Made by a program: the position numbers and the translations under genes. Source: GCA-2862585 sp965277895 (GTDB lineage Bacteria > Bacteroidota > Bacteroidia > Flavobacteriales > UBA7312). From it: 64,000 nt of DNA. The notes beneath the pieces were generated by a model. The model saw only the letters and a list, made by a program, of their open reading frames with translations. It searched no databases and was not told where the DNA came from. Below are positions 17,154 to 26,608 of the stretch, one piece after another (the first letter of the stretch is position 1; each line of letters starts with the position of its first letter). Location of the stretch: the NCBI GenBank assembly GCA_965277895.1, contig CBDIDR010000001.1, positions 1,178,001-1,242,000 on the forward strand. The letters run 5' to 3'.

Positions 17154-17158
17154 ATTTA

Positions 17159-18424
17159 TTACCTGTTTAACGTTTGGGTTCTGTCAGGTCCAACAGATAC
17201 AATAACAATTGGAGTTTCTAATTCTTTCTCTAGAAAATCGATATAATTATGAAGTGCTTCTGGAGCATCTGATAAACTGCTAAGACCAGTTAAGTCTTCT
17301 GTCCATGCAGGGATTTCTTTGAAAACAGGGGTGATAGTATCTTCTGATGCATCAAATGGTAGATAATCAATTAATTCACCATTGTATTCGTAGTGAGTAC
17401 AAACTTTAATTGATTTTAAATTACTAAGTACGTCAGCTTTCATCATCATCAGTTTAGTAACGCCATTAATAGCAATTGCGTATTTCAAAGCTGGTAAATC
17501 AATCCAACCACATCTTCTTTTTCTACCTGTTGTAGCACCAAATTCATTACCAACTTTACCAATGAATTCACCTACTTCATCAAATAATTCAGTGGGGAAG
17601 GGTCCACTACCAACTCTAGTACAATAGGCTTTAAATATCCCAAATACATCATTGATTTTATTTGGTGCAATACCTAAGCCAGTGCATGCACCAGCAGAAA
17701 TTGTATTTGAAGACGTTACAAAGGGGTAAGAGCCAAAATCAATATCAAGCAGAGTTCCTTGTGCACCTTCAGCTAAAATTTTCTTTCCGTTCTTTTGTGC
17801 TTGAAATAAATAGTGTTCGCTATCTATGTGTTGAAAGGTTTTTAGTGTTTCAATACCTTCAAACCATTCTTTTTCTAATTCACTTAAATTGAAATCCATA
17901 AAGTCATTATTTAGCAAACGACTATGTTTTTCAACGAGCTTATCATAGCTATCTTTAAAATCAGCTGAAGAAATATCACCTACTCTTAGTCCATTTCTTC
18001 CTGTTTTGTCCATGTAAGTAGGTCCAATACCTTTTAATGTAGAACCAATTTTACTTTTTCCCTTTGCTTTTTCAGATGCTGCATCTAATATTTTGTGAGT
18101 GGGTAAAATGAGGTGTGCTTTTTTGGAAATAAGCAATTTTGAGACTAAATCGATATTCATCTTATTTAGTGCATCAATTTCTTTTTTAAAGATAATTGGG
18201 TCTATAACCACACCATTTCCAACAATATTGATGGCATTTTCTCTAAAGATTCCAGAAGGTATGGTGTGCAAAACATGTTTTATACCGTCAAATTCAAGCG
18301 TATGTCCAGCATTTGGACCACCCTGAAAACGTGCAATAATATCGTAGTCGTTTGTTAATACATCTACAATTTTACCTTTTCCTTCATCGCCCCATTGAAG
18401 GCCTAACAATACATCTACGGACAT
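17159..18424 (-). CDS. purA: Adenylosuccinate synthase
   Basis: Converts IMP and aspartate to adenylosuccinate using GTP, the committed step to AMP. The protein has 421 residues, the usual length. The N-terminus LLGLQWGDEGKGKIVD is the family signature with the catalytic Asp and the glycine-rich loop; NAGHTLEFDG holds the catalytic His, and GPTYMDKTGRNGLRVGD and TTGRKRRCGWIDLPAL are later family motifs. It ends six bases before the OstA-like gene and starts six bases after fur-like, so the three form one minus-strand run. Confidence 0.97.
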   Translation of the reverse strand: MSVDVLLGLQWGDEGKGKIVDVLTNDYDIIARFQGGPNAGHTLEFDGIKHVLHTIPSGIFRENAINIVGNGVVIDPIIFKKEIDALNKMNIDLVSKLLISKKAHLILPTHKILDAASEKAKGKSKIGSTLKGIGPTYMDKTGRNGLRVGDISSADFKDSYDKLVEKHSRLLNNDFMDFNLSELEKEWFEGIETLKTFQHIDSEHYLFQAQKNGKKILAEGAQGTLLDIDFGSYPFVTSSNTISAGACTGLGIAPNKINDVFGIFKAYCTRVGSGPFPTELFDEVGEFIGKVGNEFGATTGRKRRCGWIDLPALKYAIAINGVTKLMMMKADVLSNLKSIKVCTHYEYNGELIDYLPFDASEDTITPVFKEIPAWTEDLTGLSSLSDAPEALHNYIDFLEKELETPIVIVSVGPDRTQTLNR

Positions 18425-18429
18425 TTATT

Positions 18430-18882
18430 TTATTTTTTTGATTGACATTTTTCGCAAATACCATAAAGGTTGAGAGAATGGTTATTCACTTCAAATTTTA
18501 ACAAATCTTGAACAGTATTTTTAATATTCTGAATTCTTGGGTCACAAAATTCAGTGACAGAATTACAGCTAGAACAAATCACATGATCATGCTGACCACT
18601 TATTAATGATTTTTCGTATTGAGATTGATTTTTTCCAAATTGATGTTTTCTAACTAATTTACAATCCATTAAAAGCTCAATAGTATTGTAAAGTGTAGCT
18701 CTACTTACTCTATACTTTTTATTTTTCATCTTGATATAGAGGGTTTCTATATCAAAGTGTCCTTTATGGTCGTAAATTTCTTGCAGTATAGCAAAGCGTT
18801 CTGGAGTTTTACGTTGACCGTTTTTCTCAAGATATTGAGTGAAAATTTCTAGAACTGAAGATGTCGATACTGCTTTAGACAT
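18430..18882 (-). CDS. Fur-family transcriptional regulator
   Basis: 150-residue metal-dependent repressor with an N-terminal winged helix (RKTPERFAILQEIYDHKGHFD) and a C-terminal dimerisation domain. The regulatory His cluster HDHVICSSCNSVTEFCD has the first CxxC, and CEKCQSKK at the C-terminus supplies the second, a structural zinc site. Fur, PerR and Zur cannot be told apart here; the His-rich site is present, but the PerR-specific oxidation Asp cannot be judged without alignment. It lies directly upstream of purA. No clear Fur box is seen in the 69 bases before it. Confidence 0.9.
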   Translation of the reverse strand: MSKAVSTSSVLEIFTQYLEKNGQRKTPERFAILQEIYDHKGHFDIETLYIKMKNKKYRVSRATLYNTIELLMDCKLVRKHQFGKNQSQYEKSLISGQHDHVICSSCNSVTEFCDPRIQNIKNTVQDLLKFEVNNHSLNLYGICEKCQSKK

Positions 18883-18951
18883 TTTGTGCTAATGTTAAGC
18901 GTAAAAATAACTTTTTTTTGAGAAGAAAGATTAGTAATTTATTAACAGTTT

Positions 18952-21150
18952 TTAAAGGCGAACTACCGACTCTACTCCTTCAACATTTTCTAATTTGTTA
19001 ATAAGATTTTCTAAATGCACTTTATTGATAACCAATACGGATATTCGACCATCAAAAACTCCATCGTTTGATACAATATTAATTGATGAAATATTTACAT
19101 TCATTTCGTTTGAAATAAGCTTAGTGATTTTACTTACTAATCCTATTTGGTCATATCCACTAATTCTCAATACTGACGAATATTCAAGGTTTTCGACTGT
19201 TGCCCATTTAGCAGGTATTATTCTATAAGCATACCTAGATTGTAATTGAATAGCATTAGGGCAGTTTACATTATGAACTTTTATACCATCGTTTATTGTA
19301 GTAAAACCAAATATTTCATCTCCTTGAATTGAAGAACAGCATTTAGCAAGTTTATAGTCTAATACTTGTTGGTCATCACCAAATATAACAGTTGGTTTGT
19401 TTGTTGGTGCTTTAACTTTTTCAGTAGTTGTGTTACTTTCTTTATTATATATTTTTCTTTTAAGTATTCCATACCACCCTTGATTTTTATTATTGACATA
19501 GGAGCGTATATGTTTATTATTCAATGCACCGACGCCAAACATATAATACATATCAAGGCTGTTTTTAAGATTGAAATATTTCAACATTTCATTCTCAGTA
19601 TTATGGTCTAGTGTAACTTTAATATGTCTAAGTTTACGCTTTAGGATTTCTTTACCTTCTGAAGCAATTAATTTTTTCTCTTCTTTTAGAGCATTTTTAA
19701 TTTTAGACTTTGCTCTTGAAGTTTTAACAAACGATAGCCAGTCTTCTTTGGGGCTTTGTTTATTTGAGGTAATAATTTCTACTTGGTCACCACTTTTAAG
19801 TGAGTGGGAGAAGGGTACAAGCTTACCGTTTACTTTTGCACCTAAACATCTGCTCCCCACTTCTGTATGAATTTCATAAGCAAAGTCTATAGGGGTAGCA
19901 TCTTTAGGTAATGTTTTGAGGTCGCCATTAGGTGTAAAAATGAATATTTCTTCTGAGAATAAATTCATTTTAAAGTCATCTACAAAATCAATGGCATTGG
20001 CATTAGGACTTTCTAGTAATTCTCTAATACGATTTATCCAATTATCTAGATTTGATTCCTTTGAACTATTCTTATACTTCCAGTGAGCGGCAAAGCCTTT
20101 TTCGGCAATATCGTCCATTCGTTCAGTACGAATTTGTACTTCTACCCATTTTCCATTTGGCCCCATTACAGTTGTGTGTAATGACTCATATCCATTCGCC
20201 TTAGGTGTTGATATCCAATCTCTTAGACGATCAGGATTGGGTTTGTAAAAATCGGTTACTATTGAATAAATTCTCCAGCAATCGGCTTTCTCATTTTCTT
20301 TTGTAGATTTCACAATAATTCTGATGGCAAATTTGTCAAATACCTCTTCGAATTCAACGCCTTGCTTTATCATCTTACTTCGAATAGAAAAGATGGATTT
20401 AGGTCGACCTTTTATACTGTAATTAAAACTTTGATTATTCAGTTCTTCCTTAATAGGTTGAACAAACTTATTAATGTATCTCACTCTAGCAGCTTTACTC
20501 TGAGCTAGTTTTTCAGATATTGCCTTATAGATTTCTGATTTGGTGTATTTAAGTCCTAAATCTTCAAGTTCAGTTTTTATGGCATAAAGCCCTAATCTAT
20601 GTGCAAGAGGAGCGTATAAGTATAGTGTTTCCGAAGCAATTTTTAATTGTTTATGCTTAGGCATTGAAGCAAGTGTTCGCATATTATGCAAACGGTCAGC
20701 TAGTTTTATTAAAATAACCCTTATATCATCAGAAAGAGTAAGTAGCATCTTTCTAAAGTTTTCGGCCTGCATAGATACATTTTGGTCATAGACCTCAGAT
20801 ATTTTGGTAAGACCATCAATTATTCGTGCGACTTTAGAATCAAATAACCGTTCAATATCTTCAAGAGTATAGTCTGTATCTTCTACTACATCATGCAGAA
20901 GTGAACATATTATAGAAGTTGTGCTTAGACCAATTTCTTTAGCAGCTATTCTGGCAACATCAATAGGGTGATAGATATAAGGCTCACCAGACTTTCTACG
21001 CATATCCTTGTGTGCTTCTACAGCAATATTAAAGGCTTTGCGTATTTTCTTTTTTTCCTCTTTCGTAGTTTTGTCACGGCAGTCTCTTAGTAATCCTCTG
21101 TATCTGTTAAGGATTTCTTTTCTCTCTTTATCAACGTTTATCGACTGCAC
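18952..21150 (-). CDS. Bifunctional (p)ppGpp synthetase/hydrolase, RelA/SpoT family
   Basis: 732-residue Rel protein controlling the stringent response. The N-terminal hydrolase HD domain is intact (YHPIDVARIA, then LLHDVVEDTDYT with the HDxxED motif, and LIKLADRLHNMRTL). A synthetase domain (about 240-350) follows with the conserved WISTPKANGYESLHT region. Then come a TGS domain (IFIFTPNGDLKTLPK, about 390-450), a helical region, a conserved Cys pair (AKCCSSIQGDE) and a C-terminal ACT domain (about 660-732). Both catalytic domains look complete, so it should make and degrade ppGpp. The start is GTG at 21150. Confidence 0.95.
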   Translation of the reverse strand: MQSINVDKERKEILNRYRGLLRDCRDKTTKEEKKKIRKAFNIAVEAHKDMRRKSGEPYIYHPIDVARIAAKEIGLSTTSIICSLLHDVVEDTDYTLEDIERLFDSKVARIIDGLTKISEVYDQNVSMQAENFRKMLLTLSDDIRVILIKLADRLHNMRTLASMPKHKQLKIASETLYLYAPLAHRLGLYAIKTELEDLGLKYTKSEIYKAISEKLAQSKAARVRYINKFVQPIKEELNNQSFNYSIKGRPKSIFSIRSKMIKQGVEFEEVFDKFAIRIIVKSTKENEKADCWRIYSIVTDFYKPNPDRLRDWISTPKANGYESLHTTVMGPNGKWVEVQIRTERMDDIAEKGFAAHWKYKNSSKESNLDNWINRIRELLESPNANAIDFVDDFKMNLFSEEIFIFTPNGDLKTLPKDATPIDFAYEIHTEVGSRCLGAKVNGKLVPFSHSLKSGDQVEIITSNKQSPKEDWLSFVKTSRAKSKIKNALKEEKKLIASEGKEILKRKLRHIKVTLDHNTENEMLKYFNLKNSLDMYYMFGVGALNNKHIRSYVNNKNQGWYGILKRKIYNKESNTTTEKVKAPTNKPTVIFGDDQQVLDYKLAKCCSSIQGDEIFGFTTINDGIKVHNVNCPNAIQLQSRYAYRIIPAKWATVENLEYSSVLRISGYDQIGLVSKITKLISNEMNVNISSINIVSNDGVFDGRISVLVINKVHLENLINKLENVEGVESVVRL

Positions 21151-21170
21151 TTTATACTACAAGTTTTGGA

Positions 21171-22421
21171 TTAATAAGTTGGAAGGACTTTGGTCTTAAC
21201 TTCATCAAAGCCAATTCTGACACCGTCTTTTTCACAATGAGCTTTCATAACTACAGTATCTCCATCATTTATAAATTTTCGCTCACTGCCATCGGGCATT
21301 GCTAGTGGCTTAGTTCCCTTCCATGATAATTCTAACATTGAACCATATGCACTTTCATCGTTTCCAGAAATAGTACCAGATGCCATCATATCTCCGGCGT
21401 GAATATCACAACCATTAATTGTATGGTGAGCCAATTGCTGATTCATGTTCCAATACATGTATTTGTAATTTGATTTTGATACTGTATGTGCTTCAAAATT
21501 ATCAGAAACAATTTGCACTTCTAAATTGATGTCAATGTTTTTATTGCCAGAGAATTTAAGATAGGGCAGCACCTCTGGTTCTTGATTTTCCCCTTCACAT
21601 CTAAAGGGCTCTAAAGCATCAAGAGTTACTATCCATGGTGAAATAGAAGAAGCAAAGTTTTTCGCTAAAAAGGGACCTAGTGGAACATACTCCCACTTTT
21701 GAATATCGCGTGCTGACCAATCGTTAAAAATTACCATTCCAAAAATATAATTCTCAGCTTCTGAAATATCAATATGCTGACCAAGTGGTTTTCCTTCTCC
21801 TGTGATGAATGCCATCTCAAGTTCAAAATCTAGTAATTTACAAGGTCCAAAAACAGGTTTTTCTGCATCAACTGGCATTTGCTGTCCTTTAGGTCTATGA
21901 ATACTTTGTCCTGAAAGAATTATTGAAGATGCTCTTCCATGATAACCAACTGGAATATGAAGCCAATTTGGTAATAAAGCATTATCAGGGTCTCTGAACA
22001 TACACCCTACATTATAAGCGTGTTGTCTGGAAGAATAGAAGTCAGTATAATCGCCAACTTTAACTGGCATTTGCATTGTAACCTCCTCTATATCAGATAG
22101 AGCACTTTCAACTTTAGATTTATTGCTTTCGTCTTGAAAGACGATAGAAATTTGATTTCTGACTGCACGCCAAGTCTCTTTATTTTCTTTTAAAAATGAA
22201 TTTAAAAAATCTCTATTGAAAAGGTTTTCGTTTATAATACCTTCAAACACATCTAGTTCAAATAATTTTGAGAGGTTTATTACTGTATTTCCGATACGGC
22301 TAACAGCAACATTTTTGTTATTAATGCTAGCAATTCCAAAAGGAATATTTTGAATTGGGAAATCACTACCATCAGGTACTGAAATCCATGATTTTAAGAG
22401 GGGATTATTGGCTTCAATCAT
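21171..22421 (-). CDS. fahA: Fumarylacetoacetase
   Basis: Last step of tyrosine and homogentisate breakdown: hydrolyses 4-fumarylacetoacetate to fumarate and acetoacetate. 416 residues from the ATG at 22421, the usual length. Motifs include FYSSRQHAYNVG (N-terminal domain and active site), LPVGYHGRASSI, LDFELEMAFITG (metal ligands) and IFNDWSARDIQKWEYVPLGP. An extension to 22445 is open but overlaps a TATCTTTG promoter box at 22443-22450, so the ATG at 22421 is preferred. No other tyrosine-catabolic genes are nearby. Confidence 0.93.
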   Translation of the reverse strand: MIEANNPLLKSWISVPDGSDFPIQNIPFGIASINNKNVAVSRIGNTVINLSKLFELDVFEGIINENLFNRDFLNSFLKENKETWRAVRNQISIVFQDESNKSKVESALSDIEEVTMQMPVKVGDYTDFYSSRQHAYNVGCMFRDPDNALLPNWLHIPVGYHGRASSIILSGQSIHRPKGQQMPVDAEKPVFGPCKLLDFELEMAFITGEGKPLGQHIDISEAENYIFGMVIFNDWSARDIQKWEYVPLGPFLAKNFASSISPWIVTLDALEPFRCEGENQEPEVLPYLKFSGNKNIDINLEVQIVSDNFEAHTVSKSNYKYMYWNMNQQLAHHTINGCDIHAGDMMASGTISGNDESAYGSMLELSWKGTKPLAMPDGSERKFINDGDTVVMKAHCEKDGVRIGFDEVKTKVLPTY

Positions 22422-22442
22422 AGTTTTATATTTTATGTAAAG

Positions 22443-22450
22443 CAAAGATA
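22443..22450 (-). promoter_or_regulatory. -7 box for fumarylacetoacetase gene
   Basis: TATCTTTG on the minus strand matches TAnnTTTG; its last base lies 21 bases before the ATG at 22421. No good -33 TTG is seen at 17-20 bases. It faces away from the box of the divergent DUF2279 gene. Confidence 0.4.
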
Positions 22451-22496
22451 TATAAACAAATCAAATCATTTATCAACTTTTCAAAAAGCTACTAAC

Positions 22497-22504
22497 TATA
22501 TTTG
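22497..22504 (+). promoter_or_regulatory. -7 box four bases before the DUF2279 start
   Basis: TATATTTG matches the Bacteroidota consensus TAnnTTTG. Four bases separate it from the GTG at 22509, which would place the transcription start at or next to the start codon (leaderless mRNA), or leave a leader of about 12 bases if the ATG at 22521 is used. Confidence 0.45.
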
Positions 22505-22508
22505 CAGC

Positions 22509-23357
22509 GTGAAGTATATTATGATTTTCTTATTCGTGGCTAAGTTGTGCGTCGGACAACAAGCCGATAGTACAAAGGCATTTCGTTATGCTCTTGGTAC
22601 TGAAATTGTAATGTATTCAGCTACTATGTACGCCTTAAATGATTTATGGTATAAAGATTATCCTAGAAGTAGTTTTCATTGGTATAATGACAATTCGAAT
22701 TGGCTACAAATGGATAAGATTGGACATGCTACAACTGCTTATAGTGTCGGATTACAAGGTAGAGATTTAATGCTTTGGGCAGGAGTCCCTGAGAAAAAAG
22801 CATTGTGGTTTGGTGGTCTTTATGGCTCTTTTTTCTTAACCACTATAGAAATATTAGACGGTTTTTCTGAAGAGTGGGGAGCCTCCTGGGGAGATTTAAT
22901 AGCAAATACTTCTGGAACTATGCTTTTTATTGGACAAGAGTTGCTTTTTAAAGAGCAAAGAGTTCAGATGAAATATTCCTTTGCTCCAACGGATTATGCA
23001 AAACAAAACCCTTATTTACTTGGTGAAAACTTCATTCAACAATCTTTAAAAGACTATAATGGTCAAGTATATTGGTTGTCGTTTAATATTAATAGCTTCA
23101 AAAAAACAAATCTTCCAGATTGGTTGAATTTTGCAATTGGATATGGTGCTGATGGTATGCTCAATGGTAATTCTGATGCAATAAACGCCAAAAGAGAGTA
23201 TTACTTAAGTCTTGATGTTAACTTAAGAAAGATTAAAACTAACTCACGTTTTCTAGATAAGACATTGAAAATATTGAGTTTCATAAAAGTACCATTACCT
23301 GCTTTTAAGTTTTCTAATGAGAAAATAGATTTTTACCCAATTCACTATGGACAATAA
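22509..23357 (+). CDS. DUF2279 family protein, putative exported or membrane-associated
   Basis: 282 residues, function unknown. The N-terminus (MKYIMIFLFVAKLCVG) looks like a signal peptide. The DUF2279/YfiM-like core contains MDKIGHATTAYSVG with a conserved His, and later GASWGDLIANTSGTML, typical of small membrane proteins with short hydrophobic helices. The C-terminal 100 residues suggest beta structure. The start is GTG at 22509; an ATG four codons downstream (22521) is an alternative that loses the positively charged n-region. It overlaps the Smr-domain gene by 11 bases. Confidence 0.75.
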   Translation: MKYIMIFLFVAKLCVGQQADSTKAFRYALGTEIVMYSATMYALNDLWYKDYPRSSFHWYNDNSNWLQMDKIGHATTAYSVGLQGRDLMLWAGVPEKKALWFGGLYGSFFLTTIEILDGFSEEWGASWGDLIANTSGTMLFIGQELLFKEQRVQMKYSFAPTDYAKQNPYLLGENFIQQSLKDYNGQVYWLSFNINSFKKTNLPDWLNFAIGYGADGMLNGNSDAINAKREYYLSLDVNLRKIKTNSRFLDKTLKILSFIKVPLPAFKFSNEKIDFYPIHYGQ

Positions 23358-23877
23358 TATAAAGGTAGGAGATTATGTCGATTTCCTTGATAGCCAAGGG
23401 GGTGGGGAAGTTATATCTGTAAACAATAATAATGCAGTAATCCTAACTAAGGATGGCTTTGAGGAAGAACATCACTTAACTAAGCTAGTTAAAGTTGATT
23501 ATGACCTGAATAAAACTTTAAAGTCTACGTATATCCCTAGTGGATTCAAAAAAGTCAGTAAAAAAACTGACAAGAATTCTATTTTCAAATCTAAAAGCAA
23601 GCTCATTTGGGAGATTGATATTCATATTGAAAATTTAGTTGATAATTATTATCATCTGAGTAATTATGAAATCGTTAATTATCAGTTGGAAAAATGTGAA
23701 GAAATACTCCATAAAGCATTACAGTCTAAAATTCATAAACTAGTCATAATTCACGGAAAAGGGCAGGGGGTACTTAGAAAGGAAGTTCATCATTTACTTT
23801 ACTCTTTCCGATTAGATTTTAAAGACTCTGACTATTTAAAATATTCTGGTGGAGCAACAGATGTATTTTTTAGATAA
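23347..23877 (+). CDS. Smr-domain protein with N-terminal DUF2027-like region
   Basis: 176-residue protein with a C-terminal Smr (small MutS-related) domain, about 90-176, showing the DIHIENL and HKLVIIHGKGQGVLRKEV motifs. Smr domains act as DNA or RNA endonucleases, often in ribosome rescue or recombination. The N-terminal part (KVGDYVDFLDSQGGGEVISV) resembles a small SH3-like barrel. It lacks the ATPase of MutS2, so it is not MutS2 itself. The start overlaps the end of the DUF2279 gene. A strong hairpin follows the stop codon by six bases. Confidence 0.85.
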   Translation: MDNNIKVGDYVDFLDSQGGGEVISVNNNNAVILTKDGFEEEHHLTKLVKVDYDLNKTLKSTYIPSGFKKVSKKTDKNSIFKSKSKLIWEIDIHIENLVDNYYHLSNYEIVNYQLEKCEEILHKALQSKIHKLVIIHGKGQGVLRKEVHHLLYSFRLDFKDSDYLKYSGGATDVFFR

Positions 23878-23910
23878 TAAAAAAGGGGTTAACATCATAT
23901 GTTAACCCCT
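23878..23910 (-). terminator. Rho-independent terminator for the OmpA-like gene
   Basis: A perfect 12-bp stem (AGGGGTTAACAT with ATGTTAACCCCT, 23884-23910) with a three-base loop. On the minus strand it is followed by a run of six T, so it ends the minus-strand OmpA-like gene. It also lies just after the plus-strand Smr gene and could terminate it weakly. Confidence 0.85.
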
Positions 23911-23939
23911 CAAGTAATTTAGGTTACCCTTAAAATAGT

Positions 23940-25043
23940 CTAATTATTAATCAACCTAAATTCAGTTCTTCTGTTTACTGAATGCTCACGCTCTGTACAT
24001 GAAATGCCATCAGAACATCTGTTTTTTAACCTCTTCTCACCATAACCATTAGCGACTAACAAGCTAGAGTTAATTTTTCGTTCTTGTAGATAATTAACAA
24101 CTGCTTGAGCTCTTCTTTCAGATAGTAATTGATTTGATTCATCTGTTCCTCTTGAATCCGTATGTGAAGCAATCTCAAGTTTTGCAGTAGGGTTATTTGC
24201 TAAAATTGGTAATAATTTAGTATCAATAATATTTTTCGCTTCTTGAGTTAGTGTGTAACTATTCAAATTCCAATTAATTGGAAGGACTTGGTATTCAACT
24301 AGACTACAATCAACCTCTTTCCAACTAGTTAACCCACCTTTTTTTGATAAAACTTCTCTTGTAACAGTAATATACTCAGCGGGTATTACTTCTTCAATCG
24401 TTTTAGCATCTTCAATTTTTACAGTTTTAGTAATAGTGGAGTATTCAGCAGGAATTATCTCTTCAATAACTCTAGCTGGTTCAGTAATTACTTTTCTTGT
24501 GTAATTTGATTTTTGTTCGTTAATAGGTGTTCTTTTAATAGTTGCATTTTGATCTAACTGTTTTGTATTTATGGTTTTGTACTCAGCTGGGTAGCCTTTG
24601 TAGCACCAATACTTACAATCATCAGGATTATTAGATTCACAATCTAGATTTGATGCTCCCATTTCCCATTGAGCGTATTTTGGTTTAATCTCAATTGTTT
24701 CAGAGTCATTACTAAAAGTTGCTGGCTTTACAGATAGAGTAGATGCGCCTTCTTTTTTGATGTAATCTACTGATTCCTTACCCCATTTTGCAGGTATTAC
24801 TTTTAGCTTTTTTTCTTCAGATTTGACTAGAACTTTTTCAGTTCTTTTTTCAAATTTAGCGGGTATAGTTTTAATGATTTTGTAAGAAGGTTTAACTTGA
24901 ACTTTTACTTCTTCATTTACATACACATCAGGTGTCGTACATCTGACATAACACTTTCTTGCTTCAGGGTTTGTTGGTAAATCTTGTGAGAAAGAACTAA
25001 TGGTATACAACACCAATAATCCTAGTAGTAGAATCTTTTTCAT
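23940..25043 (-). CDS. OmpA-family outer membrane/peptidoglycan-associated protein with N-terminal PAxx repeats
   Basis: 367-residue exported protein. Signal peptide residues 1-19 end in FSQ. The C-terminal OmpA-like domain (about 260-367) contains LEIASHTDSRGTDESNQLLSERRA, which binds peptidoglycan diaminopimelate. Between them is an unusual region (about 40-255) with repeating IPAKF, IPAKW, KPATF, YPAEY, IPAEY and IPAEY segments, each followed by charged beta-strand sequence such as ITKTVKIEDAKT. There are also Cys-rich spots (CKYWCYKGYPAEY). No beta-barrel is apparent, so it may be periplasmic or an outer-membrane-linked anchor. Confidence 0.82.
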   Translation of the reverse strand: MKKILLLGLLVLYTISSFSQDLPTNPEARKCYVRCTTPDVYVNEEVKVQVKPSYKIIKTIPAKFEKRTEKVLVKSEEKKLKVIPAKWGKESVDYIKKEGASTLSVKPATFSNDSETIEIKPKYAQWEMGASNLDCESNNPDDCKYWCYKGYPAEYKTINTKQLDQNATIKRTPINEQKSNYTRKVITEPARVIEEIIPAEYSTITKTVKIEDAKTIEEVIPAEYITVTREVLSKKGGLTSWKEVDCSLVEYQVLPINWNLNSYTLTQEAKNIIDTKLLPILANNPTAKLEIASHTDSRGTDESNQLLSERRAQAVVNYLQERKINSSLLVANGYGEKRLKNRCSDGISCTEREHSVNRRTEFRLINN

Positions 25044-25100
25044 GCTTTAAATAAGTTAATTAATAATGAGGAAAATATACTATAACTTTGTCAAGTTGTT

Positions 25101-26555
25101 TTATTTTTTTGATTCATTAACAATTAATTCTGATAGTTGTTCTACACCAATATTTCCTTTTATGGCATTGACTATGATATTTTTATCCTTATCAAGTAAA
25201 TAAACCTTTGGAGTGCCGTTTATGTCGTAGAGTTGCTTTATGTATGGAAAAGGTGTTACATAAGGGTCATTTTCTCTATTATACTCACCATCAACGAAAG
25301 TCTTAAATTCAGCAGCATTTATCCAATCTCCTATATCATAGGTCTTAATAAAATCCACCCATTTCTCTCTATCTAATTCTACAGAGACTGCCATTACTGA
25401 AATACTGATTCCATCTTTTAGCCACTCATCATAGTTTTGTTTAATAACTGGTATTTCTTTTTTACAATGGCCACAGTCTGGGTCATAAAAAATTATCATT
25501 GTCAAGTCCGTTGATAGATTGTACATATTATGTATAACATCGGAAGAATCTCTAAGCACCAAATTAGGGGCTTTGGAGCCTATCATTAGAGGTTCAATAG
25601 TTTCAGCTCTATCGACTATCTTAAACATTTGAGCTTCATCAAGCCAATCAACTTCATTAGTAGCATAGTGCTTCTTAACTAGATGAACAAAGACCTTTTC
25701 AAGTCCCATAATTTTAGAACGCTCGTATTTTGAGGTAAGGTAAGACACTAAATATCTGAATACTTTTGGGTTTACTCTTGATTTGCTTATTAGATAATCA
25801 CATGAAACAATTAAAGAATCCGGCATTTTAGCAGTCAAATTTTCTAAATACGTATTGATTTTACTATGAAATACAGGTGTTCTAAGCAGTCTATCATCTG
25901 AAAAATCTAGGTTGTCAAAAAAGTGAGACTTATAGTAATTGAACTGAAAAGTACTATCAATACTGCCGTCACTGTTAACCGGTGGTTCAGGAATATCTAT
26001 TTCTTTACTTGCAAGTAATATTTTTGAAAATAAAATATCAGGATTTTCACTAGTGAAATTTTCTTGAAAATTCATTACTGTTGCACTCATTGATTCGATT
26101 TGAGCATCAATTTTTTTCTTATCGTTTTCTGTCGCTGATTCTTTTTTATTCTTAAGAGCTTTTAAAGCTGTTTGCTTTTCAGAAATAAACTGCATATACC
26201 CATAAAACTTTTCATTTTCAGAAGAGTTGGTAAACTTCATGTCTCCAATAAGATTATTCAAGGAAGTAGAGAATGAAAATTCATCTTCAGTAATTACCAT
26301 TTCGAAATAGTTGCCATCAGGTAGTACAACCATATACATACCATGGTCTAAGGCTTCGTCGCCTTCAAAGACAAATTTTCCATTAGCATCAATCTCAGCA
26401 GTATCTTTTGCATATTGTTTATCTCCATAATAGTATGCTAACATACAAGTGGAATCGTTCAAACCAACAACTTGACCGTTATATTTATATCCTTGAGAAT
26501 AAACGCTATAAAATGGTAGTAATGTGAAAAGGAGTAAAATTGTATTTTTAATCAT
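25101..26555 (-). CDS. TlpA-like thioredoxin-fold protein with DUF4369/DUF5106-type N-terminus
   Basis: 484-residue exported thiol-disulfide protein. A signal peptide (residues 1-20, ending YSQ) is followed by a DUF4369-type beta-sandwich (about 22-115) with YKYNGQVVGLNDSTCML. A helical middle resembling DUF5106 follows, then a C-terminal thioredoxin fold (about 330-480) with the active-site motif CGHC in IIFYDPDCGHCKKEIPVIK. Proteins of this layout occur in large numbers in Bacteroidota and are probably periplasmic disulfide reductases. A promoter with a four-base spacing to the ATG is seen upstream, separating it from the EamA gene. Confidence 0.85.
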   Translation of the reverse strand: MIKNTILLLFTLLPFYSVYSQGYKYNGQVVGLNDSTCMLAYYYGDKQYAKDTAEIDANGKFVFEGDEALDHGMYMVVLPDGNYFEMVITEDEFSFSTSLNNLIGDMKFTNSSENEKFYGYMQFISEKQTALKALKNKKESATENDKKKIDAQIESMSATVMNFQENFTSENPDILFSKILLASKEIDIPEPPVNSDGSIDSTFQFNYYKSHFFDNLDFSDDRLLRTPVFHSKINTYLENLTAKMPDSLIVSCDYLISKSRVNPKVFRYLVSYLTSKYERSKIMGLEKVFVHLVKKHYATNEVDWLDEAQMFKIVDRAETIEPLMIGSKAPNLVLRDSSDVIHNMYNLSTDLTMIIFYDPDCGHCKKEIPVIKQNYDEWLKDGISISVMAVSVELDREKWVDFIKTYDIGDWINAAEFKTFVDGEYNRENDPYVTPFPYIKQLYDINGTPKVYLLDKDKNIIVNAIKGNIGVEQLSELIVNESKK

Positions 26556-26559
26556 TTTG

Positions 26560-26589
26560 CAAAAATAAGAGTTAAAACTTTAATTACAA
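26560..26589 (-). promoter_or_regulatory. Promoter of the TlpA-like gene (TTG-N19-TATTTTTG)
   Basis: On the minus strand TTG (26589-26587) is followed after 19 bases by TATTTTTG (26567-26560), matching the Bacteroidota -33/-7 pattern. Four bases (CAAA) then separate it from the ATG at 26555, so the mRNA is predicted to be leaderless. Confidence 0.6.
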
Positions 26590-26608
26590 CAACGTACATT
26601 CAGCAAAT

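Noticed and set aside
17151..17158. TAAATTTG on the minus strand as a promoter for the OstA-like gene
   Set aside because: It overlaps the likely TTG start at 17153 and lies directly after the purA stop; translational coupling to purA explains the gene better.
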